64,000 nucleotides of DNA from assembly GCA_034096865.1 (NCBI GenBank), contig JAWQFJ010000496.1, positions 123,742 to 187,741 of the forward strand. Reading direction: 5' to 3'. The translations under genes were made by a program, and so were the position numbers. Position 1 is the first letter of the stretch. Each line of letters opens with the position of its first letter. Origin of the DNA: Theodoxus fluviatilis (Eukaryota; Mollusca; Gastropoda; Cycloneritida; Neritidae). This document shows positions 1-11,064 of this stretch, piece after piece. The notes below the pieces were generated by a model, which was given only the letters and a program-made list of their open reading frames with translations, did not search any database and was not told the origin of the DNA.

Positions 1-835
1 TTGCAGGCCAACGCGGAGCTAGAAGGGGGGTGGGGGTGGAGGTGGGGGTGGGGGGGACTGAAGGCCGGCCGCCGTGTTTCCAGCTGCAGGCTCCCTGTCG
101 CCACTCGTTGCCCGGAGTTGTATTGACGTCAACTGTGCGTAATGGAAGATGCAAGTGTTGCGGCACCAACATTGACGTTGCTGGGGCTACGGTGCAGGTT
201 TTGGGAACTTTTCCCCTGCTTTGGGCGGCAGAGGCTCAGAAGGACATGGAGTCAGTCGGTTCCCATTTCGTCCATTTATTCAGTAGCTGCAAGAATGAGT
301 CCGTACTCTATTCTGCTCTACTATACTCTACTCTAACCACAAGCTGTCACCTCAATATCTTCAATAAAACGGGAGGTCCGGGAAGGGGTCAAGAGAAAGG
401 CGTGGCATGGGATGGAGAGGGTGCGGGATGGGGGGTGGTACCAGGAATGCGTGGGAAGAAGGGGGGGGGGCGGGGCGGGGGCAGAGTAAGCATCTGCTGT
501 CCAAGAACTTGGGAGGGGCCAGATGTCCAGAAGAAACAGAGTGGTGGCACAAAGGCGTGCAAGTGCAAGGAGGCGTGGAAAGGCGAGGTTGGCATGGGAG
601 GGCATGGCTTGAATAGGCATTTGTGTCCAAGAGTCTGGTGCAGGAATGGAATTGGAGAGGATGTTTACAATTTAAAAAAAAACAGTGCTGAGTGGGCAGC
701 TGAACTGACCACATGGTGACACACTGGAAAATAGGAGCGGGTCATGCACAGAAAGCAAAGTCACATGCGTGACAGGTAATTTCATTGTCGCATGCACGCT
801 TGAGAGTTGACTAAACGCGCAGAAAACGCGTTGAC
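1..835. other. Flanking DNA without a recognisable gene
   Basis: I see no gene here. The first 500 bases are G-rich on the + strand (several runs of five or more G), which produces long but low-complexity open frames on both strands. None resembles a known family, and there is no exon-like codon bias or clear splice-site pair. The segment ends at the target-site duplication of the LTR retrotransposon. Confidence 0.5.
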
Positions 836-840
836 ATATG
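836..840. repeat. Target-site duplication, left copy (ATATG)
   Basis: ATATG directly precedes the left LTR and is repeated at 5450-5454 directly after the right LTR. Five bases is the usual duplication length for gypsy-type integrases. Confidence 0.9.
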
Positions 841-1007
841 TGTTATGGTCGGTAACCATTTAGGATAGGTAGTTGAAGGGATTCATCAGACAGTTCAGGT
901 AATCAGTATTTATTGTCGATTCCGTTATGACGAGTGCCGGGACGTCACTTTCCCAATGGAGTTGCTTCCCTTGATACACAACGTGATCGGGAGATCAAAA
1001 CATTACA
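841..1007 (-). repeat. LTR (3' LTR in element orientation)
   Basis: This is the 167-bp terminal repeat (TGTTATGGTC... to ...ACATTACA on the + strand), identical to 5283-5449. On the minus strand it lies downstream of gag-pol and is preceded by a purine tract, so it is the 3' LTR. Confidence 0.95.
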
Positions 1008-1018
1008 TCCCTCTTCTT
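1008..1018 (-). promoter_or_regulatory. Polypurine tract for plus-strand DNA priming
   Basis: On the minus strand the 11 bases directly before the 3' LTR read AAGAAGAGGGA, the expected place and composition for a retrotransposon polypurine tract. Confidence 0.8.
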
Positions 1019-1267
1019 ATGGAAAGAAAGAATTATGAGGATCAAATTAAGAGGGAAGAAACTTCAATGTACAGGGATAAAATTATGGGACACATTAAGC
1101 ATTAATTTAAAATCCTGTTTGTCTTCCATGGTTGTATCACTGGTGTAATGTGTGCTGGCTGTTTGCTCATATGTATGTTGATTACAAGTCCTCGTCCTGA
1201 AATAGCCTATCCGGTTAATGTGTTGTGTCCTGCGTGTCTGATCATATTGATGTAGATATAGGTGTGT
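1019..1267 (-). other. Retrotransposon 3' untranslated segment
   Basis: This stretch of about 250 bp lies between the gag-pol stop and the polypurine tract. I see no further open frame of note, so there is no sign of an env-like gene. Confidence 0.6.
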
Positions 1268-4200
1268 CTACAGATCCAGTCTCTTGGGACTCTTCACTGC
1301 TCGGCCTGATCTGGTTGTGTAACTTCCAAGTGTTGGTACTGGTCGTGAGGCTGAGTCTGTATTTTCTTGAAACTCTGTTTCCATTCTGCCTGTGAGGCTT
1401 GGTGGGGCTTCTGGAACTGGTGTTGGCGCACGTTGCTGTGATGTTTGTTGTTGTGGTGTTGATGCTCGTGGCCTGAGGAAACGTCGATTGCGGGTGTAGG
1501 TACCACCGTCGTTTGTCTCCACTTGATATGTTCGTGGGGTGTTCTTCAAGCTGGTGACAGTAGCTGGTTTCCATGCATCTCCCTTGAAGAGTTGGACATT
1601 TACTGTGTCACCAGGTTTCAGTGGTTTAAGAGGGCGAGCGGAGCGGTCGTAGTATTTTTTCTGTGTTGCCTGAATCTGATGTCGTCTGGAGGTTACTTTG
1701 TTGGGATTGATGGTGGTAGGTTGTAGAGTTGTTTCAGCAGCTGGCAGGATGGAGCGGAGCTGGCGTCCCATTAGAAGTTGAGCTGGTGAGGCGAGGTCAT
1801 CCACAGGAGTACATCGATACTCGAGCAGGGCAAAGAGTGGATTGGCGCCATCAAGTTTTGCTTTGGAGAGGATGCGCTTAGCTGTTTGGACTGTCTTTTC
1901 TGCCAAGCCATTGGACTGCGGGTAACCTGGGCTGGAGGTGATGTGGCTGAAGTCCCATTTGGTGGTGAAATCTTGAAACTCCTTGGCGGTGAACTGCGGA
2001 CCGTTGTCGCTCATCACGGTCTCTGGGATGCCATGGCGAGCAAAATGTGCCGATAGTTTCCTGATGACTGCATGGGAAGTAGTTGTAAGCAATTCATCAA
2101 TTTCGAAGAAACGGCTGTAGTAGTCTACGGTGATTAGGAAATTTCTGTTGCTCCATGTGAACAAATCTGTGCCGATCTTCTGCCATGGACGAGATGGAGG
2201 CTTGTGAGGGATCAGCGGTTCCTTTGAGTTGGATTTGCTGAGTTTGGAGCAAACGGGGCAGGCGGTGACTGTTTGGTGAATCTGGTTTGACATGCCTGGC
2301 CAGAAGAGGATGTCTCGGGCTCGCTGCTTGGTCTTCTCGATGCCCAAGTGGCTGGCATGTATCTTCTGCAGCATCTCTGGTCGCATTGCTTGAGGTACGA
2401 GGATCTTCTCGCCCTTGTAGATGATTCCATCGATGATGGAGAGTTCATCTCGGATGTTCCAGTACTCTCTGATGCTGTTTTTGCAGGTGTCGCGCTTGTG
2501 TGGCCAACCTTCTTGTATCGTTTTCATGAGGTCTTGAAACTGGAGATCTTCTCCGGTGGAGGTCCTTAGCTGATCCATTTTGGAGTTGGAGACAGGTAGA
2601 TGTCTGGTGATGTAGTGGACGTACTCGTCGAGGTTTTTTGCGTTACTTGTGTCTTGTGGTTCTGCTTGGATGAAGTTCCTTGACAGCGTGTCGGGGACGG
2701 GTATGTCCTTTCCGGGTACATGAACAATTTCCAGGTCGTACTTCTGGAGTTGGAGGAGCATGCGTTGCAGGCGAGGAGGGGCTGCTGCAAGTGGCTTTTT
2801 GGTTATGCTCTCCAGGGGCTTGTGGTCAGACTCTACTCTGACTCTGTGTCCATAAATGTACTGGTGGAAACGCTGGCATCCGAACCATATGGCATAGAGC
2901 TCTTTTTCTATTTGAGCATAGTTCTGCTCAGTTGGAGTCAGGGATTTTGATGCAAAGGCTATTGGCTTCCCGTCTTGAAGGATTGTTGCGCCAAGGCCAT
3001 GTTTGCTTGCATCTGCTTGTAGGGTGATAGTTTTTTCTGGGTCAAAGAAGGCGAGCACGGGCTGACTGGAGATGATTCGCTTCGTCAGTAGGAATGCTTT
3101 GTCTTGCTGTTGGTCCCAGATGAATTCGCTGTCTTCTTTCAGGAGTTGTCGCATAGGTTGGGTGACTTCTGAAAGTTGTGGTGCAAATTTGGAGAGGTAG
3201 GTTACCATTCCCAGGAAGGTTTGGAGTTCTTTTTTGTTGTTTGGCTGTGCCATTTCTTCGACAGCCTTTACTTTGGCAGGGTCTGGTTTTAGTCCTTCGG
3301 CGGACATGATGTGGCCAAAGTACTTGACTTCTTTGGCTGCGATGATCAATTTGTCTTGGTTGAACTTCAAGTTCCTTTCTGTGGCTCTCTGGAGTGCTGC
3401 TCGTTGGTTCTGGTCGTGTTCTTTGCGGGTACGGCCAGTGACGAGGATGTCATCTACTAGAGTTGTGACTCCTGGGATTCCTTCGAAGATCTCATCCATT
3501 TTTCGTTGGAACTCATCTTGAGCATTGACGAGCCCAAAAGGAAGCCTGTGGAATCGGTAGCGTCCGAAGGGTGTGTTGAAGGTAGTGAGAACAGATGATT
3601 CGTCGCTTAGCTTCATTTGCCAGTAGCCAGACAGTGCATCCAGTTTGCTGAAGTACTTCGCACCTGCTGTTTTGGAGAGTGCGTCTTCCAGAGTAGGCAT
3701 CGGATAATGTGGCCTTTTGATGGCTTTATTGAGGTCTTTTGGGTCAAGGCAGATCCTGAGTTTACCGCTTTGCTTCTGGACGATGACCAGAGAGTTTACC
3801 CAGTCGGTTGGCGATGTTACTCGGGAGATTATTCCAGATTTCTCCAGTTCTTGGAGTTCAGTTTTCAACTGATTTCTCAGGGCAAATGGTACTCGGCGTA
3901 CTGGATGGACGACAGGGATTGTGTCTCGCTTGAGGTGGATTTTTACTTCACCTTCAAGGCATCCGAAACCTGTGAAGAGGTGTTTGTATTCTTCCAGGAT
4001 GGTGTCCTTGGACATGGGCTCTTCTGAGGCATCCACGGAGAGAATGAGCTGGATCAGCTGCAGGTCAAGGCAAGTTCGGAGTCCTAGGACTGGCTCAGAG
4101 TGGCCCTTGGTGTCAGCAATGTAGAAACGGCTTTTGATGCTGTGACTCTTGTAGGTGCATGGGACCTCAACGTATCCTCGGACGTCCAGAGGCTGTCCTG

Positions 4201-5233
4201 AGTAGGCAACAAGGCGCTGTTGAGTATCTCTCAGTTTAGGTGGCTTGGACAGGGTCTTGAATACTGAGACAGGGATGACGTTTACTTGAGCTCCAGTGTC
4301 GATCTTGAATCTTATGATTTTGGTCCCCACCTTGATGTCAGCGTATGCCGCGTTTCTGTGCTTCTGCTGGTTGTCGATGGTATCGATCATCAGCTTTCCA
4401 TCCTGGTTGTCACTGTCGTCGTTTTCGTACTCGTCTTCTTCCTCCACGTTGTGGATCTTCTTGCTGTGCTTTTTTCGTAAGCAAACGGCAGCAAAGTGGT
4501 TCATTTTATTGCAGTGTGAACAATTTTTTCCAAATGCAGGGCACTGCCTCTTGCCATGAGTGCCGCCACAGTTTCTGCAGGTCTTGTGCCTTATCTCTGT
4601 GTGTTTTCTGGCGCTTCTGCGTGTGTGAAGAGAGTCGACTGATGTGGTGACAGACATTGATTGCAGTTGTTTCTGTGTTACTTCGAAAGTGTTTGCAATA
4701 TCTATGGCCTTCATCATTGTTAGATCGTCTCCTTCATTTAGGAGCTTTTCTCTGATGGTTGTGGAGGCGATGCCTGCCACTATTTGATCTCGCACACGTT
4801 CTTCCGGTTTATCAAACAAACATTCTTTTACTTTATTTCTTAAGTCAGTGACGAACGCGTCAAAGGTTTCGTCCTGTCTTTGTTCGCGTTTTTGGAAGAG
4901 GTAGCGAGAGAAGACAGAGTTTTTTCGAGGAAGGCTATGTTGTCCGAATTTTTCATAAAGAGTATTGATGGACTTGCTTTCTTCTTCTGTTAAATTCCAT
5001 GAGTTGTAAATTTCTCGGCCTGTTTCGCCGACCCATATCAGCAGGTATGCGCACTGGCTTTCTTGCTCAACCGCACGTAGGGGGCCTTTGAACATGAGCT
5101 TTGCGTGTTGCTCGAACTTCTTCCATTCCTCGTTGAGGTTGCGCGCCGCCCAGTTCAATGAAGGGTTACCCGTTGCTGAAGCCATGCTGATCGAGACTAG
5201 TGGGAAAGCTTGCGAGAGAATTTGTTTACTCAC
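1268..5233 (-). CDS. Gag-Pol polyprotein of Steamer-like retrotransposon
   Basis: A single uninterrupted frame of 1321 codons encodes Gag, protease, reverse transcriptase, RNase H and integrase without a frameshift between gag and pol. The order is: Gag capsid-like region (about 25-190); two zinc knuckles at 219-251, of form CX2CX3HX4C then CX2CX4HX4C; retropepsin with the active-site DTG at 312-314; reverse transcriptase about 420-620 with the catalytic VDD at 593-595 and an upstream Asp at 532; RNase H with Asp741, Glu778 and Asp803; an integrase zinc-binding region about 950-1000 (CPVC at 992-995); and an integrase core with Asp1023, Asp1076 and Glu1112, a DD35E spacing. A basic Pro-rich tail follows. 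The start at 5233 lies only about 30 bases after the primer-binding site; Met17 is the alternative start. All key catalytic residues are present and no stop or frameshift is seen, so it looks functional. Length fits Steamer-type proteins (about 1.3 kb codons). Confidence 0.95.
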   Translation of the reverse strand: MSKQILSQAFPLVSISMASATGNPSLNWAARNLNEEWKKFEQHAKLMFKGPLRAVEQESQCAYLLIWVGETGREIYNSWNLTEEESKSINTLYEKFGQHSLPRKNSVFSRYLFQKREQRQDETFDAFVTDLRNKVKECLFDKPEERVRDQIVAGIASTTIREKLLNEGDDLTMMKAIDIANTFEVTQKQLQSMSVTTSVDSLHTRRSARKHTEIRHKTCRNCGGTHGKRQCPAFGKNCSHCNKMNHFAAVCLRKKHSKKIHNVEEEDEYENDDSDNQDGKLMIDTIDNQQKHRNAAYADIKVGTKIIRFKIDTGAQVNVIPVSVFKTLSKPPKLRDTQQRLVAYSGQPLDVRGYVEVPCTYKSHSIKSRFYIADTKGHSEPVLGLRTCLDLQLIQLILSVDASEEPMSKDTILEEYKHLFTGFGCLEGEVKIHLKRDTIPVVHPVRRVPFALRNQLKTELQELEKSGIISRVTSPTDWVNSLVIVQKQSGKLRICLDPKDLNKAIKRPHYPMPTLEDALSKTAGAKYFSKLDALSGYWQMKLSDESSVLTTFNTPFGRYRFHRLPFGLVNAQDEFQRKMDEIFEGIPGVTTLVDDILVTGRTRKEHDQNQRAALQRATERNLKFNQDKLIIAAKEVKYFGHIMSAEGLKPDPAKVKAVEEMAQPNNKKELQTFLGMVTYLSKFAPQLSEVTQPMRQLLKEDSEFIWDQQQDKAFLLTKRIISSQPVLAFFDPEKTITLQADASKHGLGATILQDGKPIAFASKSLTPTEQNYAQIEKELYAIWFGCQRFHQYIYGHRVRVESDHKPLESITKKPLAAAPPRLQRMLLQLQKYDLEIVHVPGKDIPVPDTLSRNFIQAEPQDTSNAKNLDEYVHYITRHLPVSNSKMDQLRTSTGEDLQFQDLMKTIQEGWPHKRDTCKNSIREYWNIRDELSIIDGIIYKGEKILVPQAMRPEMLQKIHASHLGIEKTKQRARDILFWPGMSNQIHQTVTACPVCSKLSKSNSKEPLIPHKPPSRPWQKIGTDLFTWSNRNFLITVDYYSRFFEIDELLTTTSHAVIRKLSAHFARHGIPETVMSDNGPQFTAKEFQDFTTKWDFSHITSSPGYPQSNGLAEKTVQTAKRILSKAKLDGANPLFALLEYRCTPVDDLASPAQLLMGRQLRSILPAAETTLQPTTINPNKVTSRRHQIQATQKKYYDRSARPLKPLKPGDTVNVQLFKGDAWKPATVTSLKNTPRTYQVETNDGGTYTRNRRFLRPRASTPQQQTSQQRAPTPVPEAPPSLTGRMETEFQENTDSASRPVPTLGSYTTRSGRAVKSPKRLDL

Positions 5234-5264
5234 AGTTTGTTTTCGGGCTGTCCGTCGTTTTTTT

Positions 5265-5282
5265 ATCCCACTTCTGACACCA
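5265..5282 (-). promoter_or_regulatory. Primer-binding site (tRNA-Leu type, tentative)
   Basis: Directly inside the 5' LTR the minus strand reads TGGTGTCAGAAGTGGGAT. It starts TGG, as expected for pairing with the CCA end of a tRNA. From memory this is the leucine-tRNA type found in Steamer-like elements; the tRNA identity is not verified here. Confidence 0.8.
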
Positions 5283-5449
5283 TGTTATGGTCGGTAACCA
5301 TTTAGGATAGGTAGTTGAAGGGATTCATCAGACAGTTCAGGTAATCAGTATTTATTGTCGATTCCGTTATGACGAGTGCCGGGACGTCACTTTCCCAATG
5401 GAGTTGCTTCCCTTGATACACAACGTGATCGGGAGATCAAAACATTACA
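5283..5449 (-). repeat. LTR (5' LTR in element orientation)
   Basis: The second 167-bp LTR copy, identical to 841-1007. It lies upstream of the primer-binding site and gag-pol on the minus strand, so it should hold the promoter. It is followed by the right ATATG target duplication at 5450-5454. Confidence 0.95.
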
Positions 5450-5454
5450 ATATG

Positions 5455-5674
5455 GAAATACGCATTGACGTACATGTAGAAAATGGTTGCGTATGCATAT
5501 GCATGCCAATGACGCAGAAAGAGTGACGGATGGGACTTGAGTAATGCTAGAGAGATACACATTATCCATGGTTTTCCCTTTTCAGCAGGGAATGAGACTA
5601 CTTTTCTCTAGAAGCGTGACTGAACCTTGAAATAACCTGATTCGTAGGCGGGTTTCAGTTTTCTCCCCCCCCCC

Positions 5675-5757
<83 letters not shown>

Positions 5758-6194
5758 GCTCACTATCTCTGTCCCACTCTCTCACTCACCCTCTCTCTCT
5801 CACTATCTCTGTCCCACTCTCTCACTCACCCTCTCTCTCTCCCTCTCACTCTCTCTCACTCTCTCTCACTCTTTCTCTCACTCTCTCTCACTATCTTTCT
5901 CTCACTCTCTCTCACTATCTCTCTCACTCTCTCTCACTCTCTCTCATTCTCTCTCACTCTCTCTCTCACTCTCTCCCCTTTTATTCCATGTACTCATGAC
6001 GCGTTCTATTTATAATTTACCTTTCTATCAGAGTGGTTTTGAACAGATAAGTGAAAGTGTTAGAGTACCAATTTCCTTATGAATGATCATCTCTCTAGTA
6101 GATTCTTGGCTCGTGGAAAGAAGGCGTTGGGGGTGGAGTCAAGGATTGTACCCGACACAGCCTAACGACACAAGGCAGCCTCTGATTATAATTA

Positions 6195-6228
<34 letters not shown>

Positions 6229-6720
6229 CCCACCCTTCGCGGTGGAGGTGGGGAGGCGAGGAATTGGTGTACACTCGCCGTTCAACAGTGATTGGCTGAA
6301 TTCATGCCCTTGTGGTGCAGACGTTGTGACTTGAGCGTGAAGCAATCAAGACAGGTGAATAGCCATCGCCTTCCGGCTGCCCAATTGCCTTCTTCCGTTG
6401 TCACGGGGGACATTCCTTTTTCACATGGCGCCTACCCTTGTAGTGACTAGTTGAATGCAGTTGTACATTTCGTGGATCTAGGGACGGCGTCGCTCATTCA
6501 TCCCTTGGGCCTCTGTTTCCGTATTTATCTGCGGAAAAAGCTCTGTCCCAATTTGTCATTGATTAAACAATTTCGAAATGACACGCCGTTTAGCCAAGAT
6601 AACGCGGTCACTTGCACCTGAAATATATGCTCTCTGTCTTTGTCTAATGAAGAAAGTTGCCGGTTCACTTTTTGTTATAAATGTGTAGCTTGCATTTTTT
6701 CGGAGTAGGATAGCAAACCT
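5455..6720. repeat. Gene-free segment with (CT)n and poly-C tracts
   Basis: No gene is recognised. A C12 run at 5665-5676 leads into (CT)n at 5677-5976, first pure and then broken into CTCACTCTCT-type variants. A 32-base poly-C run sits at 6196-6227. The short open frames here are by-products of these runs. Confidence 0.8.
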
Positions 6721-7442
6721 GCATGCTGACATGCTTCGGTGTGCTACACCAAGCCCCTGAAACCTGCATGCTGACCTGCTTCGGTGTGCTACACCAAGCC
6801 CCTGAAACCTGCATGATGACATGCTTCGGTGTGCTACACCAAGCCCCTGAAACCTGCATGCTGACATGCTTCGGTGTGCTACACCAAGCCCCTGAAACCT
6901 GCACGCTGACATGCTTCGGTGTGCTACACCAAGCCCCTGAAACCTGCATGCTGACATGCTTCGGTGTGCTACACCAAGCCCCTGAAACCTGCATGCTGAC
7001 ATGCTTCGGTGTGCTACACCAAGCCCCTGAAACCTGCATGCTGACATGCTTCGGTGTGCTACACCAAGCCCCTGAAACCTGCATGCTGACATGCTTCGGT
7101 GTGCTACACCAAGCCCCTGAAACCTGCATGCTGACATGCTTCGGTGTGCTACACCAAGCCCCTGAAACCTGCATGCTGACATGCTTCGGTGTGCTACACC
7201 AAGCCCCTGAAACTTGCATGCTGACATGCTTCGGTGTGCTACACCAAGCCCCTGAAACCTGCATGCTGACATGGTTCGGTGTGCTACACCAAGCCCCTGA
7301 AACCTGCATGCTGACATGCTTCGGTGTGCTACACCAAGTCCCTGAAACCTGCATGCTGACATGCTTCGGTGTGCTACACCAAGCCCCTAAAACCTGCACG
7401 CTGACATGCTTCGGTGTGCTACACCAAGCCCCTGAAACGCCC
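6721..7442. repeat. 45-bp minisatellite, 16 copies
   Basis: Sixteen head-to-tail copies of a 45-bp unit run from 6723 with about one substitution per few units and no length change. The core of the unit is CTTCGGTGTGCTACACCAAG, which can fold as a short hairpin (GGTGT-gct-ACACC). Because 45 is divisible by 3 and the unit has no stop in several frames, long frames stay open on both strands: + strand 6723-7628, and minus strand 6556-7362 and 6665-7399. The + frame would encode a 15-residue repeat (MLTCFGVLHQAPETC). There is no signal peptide, and the flanking parts of the frames are low-complexity DNA. I read it as a non-coding minisatellite. Confidence 0.9.
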
Positions 7443-9084
<1,642 letters not shown>

Positions 9085-9097
9085 GATATAATGGAGG
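9085..9097. repeat. Target-site duplication of Penelope-like element (left)
   Basis: GATATAATGGAGG occurs here and again at 10278-10290, flanking the Penelope-like sequence. Thirteen bases is within the variable range of this class. Confidence 0.75.
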
Positions 9098-9266
9098 TCT
9101 ATTAATAAGAAAAAAACACACGACAAACACCAAAATCAAAAGGCTTTCGGGCATACGCCCTTCTTCAGTTAATACAGAAACACATAAATGATGCAACACG
9201 TGACGTAAAAAACTTCAGAATGACATGACGTAGGCACTCCAGAGCTCTACCCCTCCTCTCTCTCCC

Positions 9267-9327
<61 letters not shown>

Positions 9328-9520
9328 CCTCCCTCTCTCTCCACCACCCTCATCCCCCCAAAAAATGTTCTAGCCCGAGTTCTCGGAGCCCGAGCTCTCT
9401 CAGCATCCAGTGTCCAGAGTGTTCTCTCTCTCTATCTCTCTGTCTCTCTCTCTCTGTCTCTCTCTCTCTCTCTGTCTCCCTCTCTCTCTCTCTCTCTCTG
9501 TCTCTCTGTCACTCTCTCTC

Positions 9521-9574
<54 letters not shown>

Positions 9575-10277
9575 CCTCTCTCTCTACCTCCAACTCTCTC
9601 TCTCTCTTTAAGTGTTCATAGTTCCATCCATCTCACTTTCTCTCAGTCAAACACATTCAGTCCTTCAGGGTAGTTGGTTCGTAGCTTGAAGCGCCAGAAC
9701 TTCTCTCTCCGCTTTCTGATGTTGGCATCGTCCACGTGTATTTGCTCAATGATGGTCACTCTCATGTGGGAGAGGCAGTGCCCAGGGGACCTGAAGTGCT
9801 TAGCCACTAGGGTGTCTAAGTTATTGCGGATGTCGTACGTGTGTCCGTAAAACCTTCTACGTATGGTCTGGCCAGTCTCACCCACATACTGCCTGTCGTG
9901 ACACTGTTCACAGTCAATGAGATAGATGACGTTGGTTGACGTGCACGACAAGCAGTCTCTGATGTGGAAAGACTGGCCAGTAATGACGCTGCGGAAGGTG
10001 GTAGTGTCCTGCAGGTATCTCTGACACAGTACACATTTGGGGCAAGGGTGACACCCGATGTTGGTCTCCTGAGCCAAAGTACGAGGGAAGGGGAGGGTCG
10101 AGGGCATCAGCAGTTTTCTTAAATTGAAACAGTTTCTTTCTCCCACAATAGGCGGGTTTGGAGCTGCCCGTCTCATCCGTGTGCTAGTGTAGAGCACCGG
10201 CAGAAACTGTTTCAACCACTGGCTCAGAGGCGGGTTGTTAGGGTTGTGACGAATCACAAACGGCACTCTGTTATAAT
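9098..10277 (-). mobile_element. 5'-truncated Penelope-like retroelement
   Basis: This 1180-bp insertion on the minus strand is flanked by a 13-bp direct repeat (9085-9097 and 10278-10290). It keeps the linker and GIY-YIG endonuclease end of a Penelope-like element and lacks the reverse transcriptase, as expected for 5' truncation during insertion. The 3' part (about 9100-9240) contains, on the minus strand, a sequence of the AACTGAAGAAGGGCGTATGC type that I have seen at the ends of Penelope-like coding regions. Two (TC)n arrays at about 9258-9325 and 9424-9606 lie between the coding part and the 3' end. Confidence 0.8.
9643..10266 (-). pseudogene. Penelope-like element endonuclease fragment (GIY-YIG)
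   Basis: This is an open frame of 207 residues. Residues 1-65 resemble the linker after the reverse transcriptase of Penelope-like elements. Cysteines 72, 75, 78 and 81 and the pair in HIRDCLSC (101-108) form a zinc-finger-like cluster. The GIY-YIG nuclease follows with VIYLI at 113-117, YVG at 127-129, conserved Arg at 136-138, His142 and Glu188. In the family this nuclease nicks target DNA so that the reverse transcriptase can prime. Here the polymerase part is missing: the frame begins 11 bases from the insertion boundary, so the first Met is probably internal to the original protein. No stop interrupts the nuclease. It cannot move on its own. Confidence 0.85.
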
Positions 10278-10290
10278 GATATAATGGAGG

Positions 10291-10705
10291 GTGAACCTTT
10301 TGGCGTCAGTTGTTGATTGAACGCATTACTGATGGGTTTGTATATCATTTAGCAAATTCCTGTGTCTCGGAGTAGTCGCTTAAAAGGGCTTCCTTGGGTA
10401 AGAGTTGCGTCTGTGAGCATCATTAACCTCTTTCTGTCGTCATTTTGGTTCATATTGGAGTAGTTAGCTTACTTTCTTGTTGGTGAGTGAGGCCTCTCCA
10501 TGGAGAGGTCGATCCAGCTCGTTTCTAAAGGCGTTCATTCATCGCTTTCATGAACGAGTGCCTGCTCAGCAACTTAGTCAACGATCACTCCACAGATGAA
10601 CTGCTCGGAGGGTTAGGTATACTGCTGGAGTGTTTGTTTGAGCGCTTGACTTGTGGGTCCAGCGCTTGACTTGTGGGACCAGCATTGATTCAAGATGCTC
10701 TACTG
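10291..10705. other. Short gene-free segment
   Basis: About 400 bp between the Penelope-like insertion and the MITE. It has a small tandem duplication (AGCGCTTGACTTGTGGGWCC, twice around 10650-10682) and otherwise nothing I can assign. Confidence 0.5.
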
Positions 10706-10714
10706 CCCACTACT
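10706..10714. repeat. 9-bp target-site duplication of the MITE (left)
   Basis: CCCACTACT here is repeated at 11065-11073 on the other side of the element. Confidence 0.85.
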
Positions 10715-11064
10715 GCTGAAATGGTCGTTGTCCCCAACATTTCCGGACACTGTACTCGAAGTACTCTGTCCCATCGGACAGAGTACTCGGAGTTTGAAAT
10801 CTCGTCCTTACAGTCACGTGATATACCGATGACCTTGTGTTATATCGCGACATGTTCTTCACTCGGCGATAATAAGTGTTACACTTTTTCTTTCTTTCTC
10901 TTTTTCTGAAATCGCTAGTCCCGAGTTTTGAAATCTCGGCCTTACAGTCACGTGACTCGCACGCCCGGGGAGTTATGGACAGAGTACTCCGAGTACAGTG
11001 TCCGATCGGACAGAGTGCTCCGAGTACAGTGTCCGGAAATGTTGGGGACAACGACCATTTCAGC
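10715..11064. mobile_element. Mutator-type MITE (350 bp, long TIRs)
   Basis: A 350-bp element is bounded by terminal inverted repeats that start GCTGAAATGGTCGTTGTCCC on both strands and match over about 57 bp with two differences (left 10715-10771, right complement of 11008-11064). It is flanked by a perfect 9-bp direct repeat, CCCACTACT, at 10706-10714 and 11065-11073. A 9-bp duplication with long TIRs is the signature of Mutator-like elements. Inside are further inverted copies of GGACAGAGTACTC and a direct repeat of about 35 bp (near 10795 and 10928, containing TTACAGTCACGTGA). No transposase is encoded, so it is non-autonomous. Confidence 0.85.

Larger units (their letters stand above)
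841..5449 (-). mobile_element. Complete Steamer-like Ty3/gypsy LTR retrotransposon
   Basis: This 4609-bp element is read on the minus strand. It is bounded by two 167-bp direct LTRs (841-1007 and 5283-5449) that I find identical base for base and that start TG and end CA. A 5-bp target duplication, ATATG, lies at 836-840 and again at 5450-5454. Next to the minus-strand 5' LTR is an 18-nt primer-binding site, and next to the 3' LTR is a purine tract. A single long gag-pol frame fills the interior. The very short LTRs, the single gag-pol frame of about 1.3 kb codons and the 5-bp duplication match what I know of Steamer-like elements of marine invertebrates (Mag-related gypsy clade). Identical LTRs, intact signals and an unbroken frame indicate a very recent insertion that may still be active. 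Confidence 0.95.

Noticed and set aside
30..719. Long open frame of 229 codons on the + strand, with overlapping frames on the minus strand
   Set aside because: The frame is Gly/Arg-rich because of G runs, has no known domain, and competing frames on the other strand are equally long.
871..1007. Hammerhead ribozyme suggested by CTGATGA on the minus strand of the LTR
   Set aside because: The GAAA core strand and flanking stems are missing.
6721..7442. Possible CRISPR array (regular repeats)
   Set aside because: The whole 45-bp unit repeats with no variable spacers, and the genome is eukaryotic.
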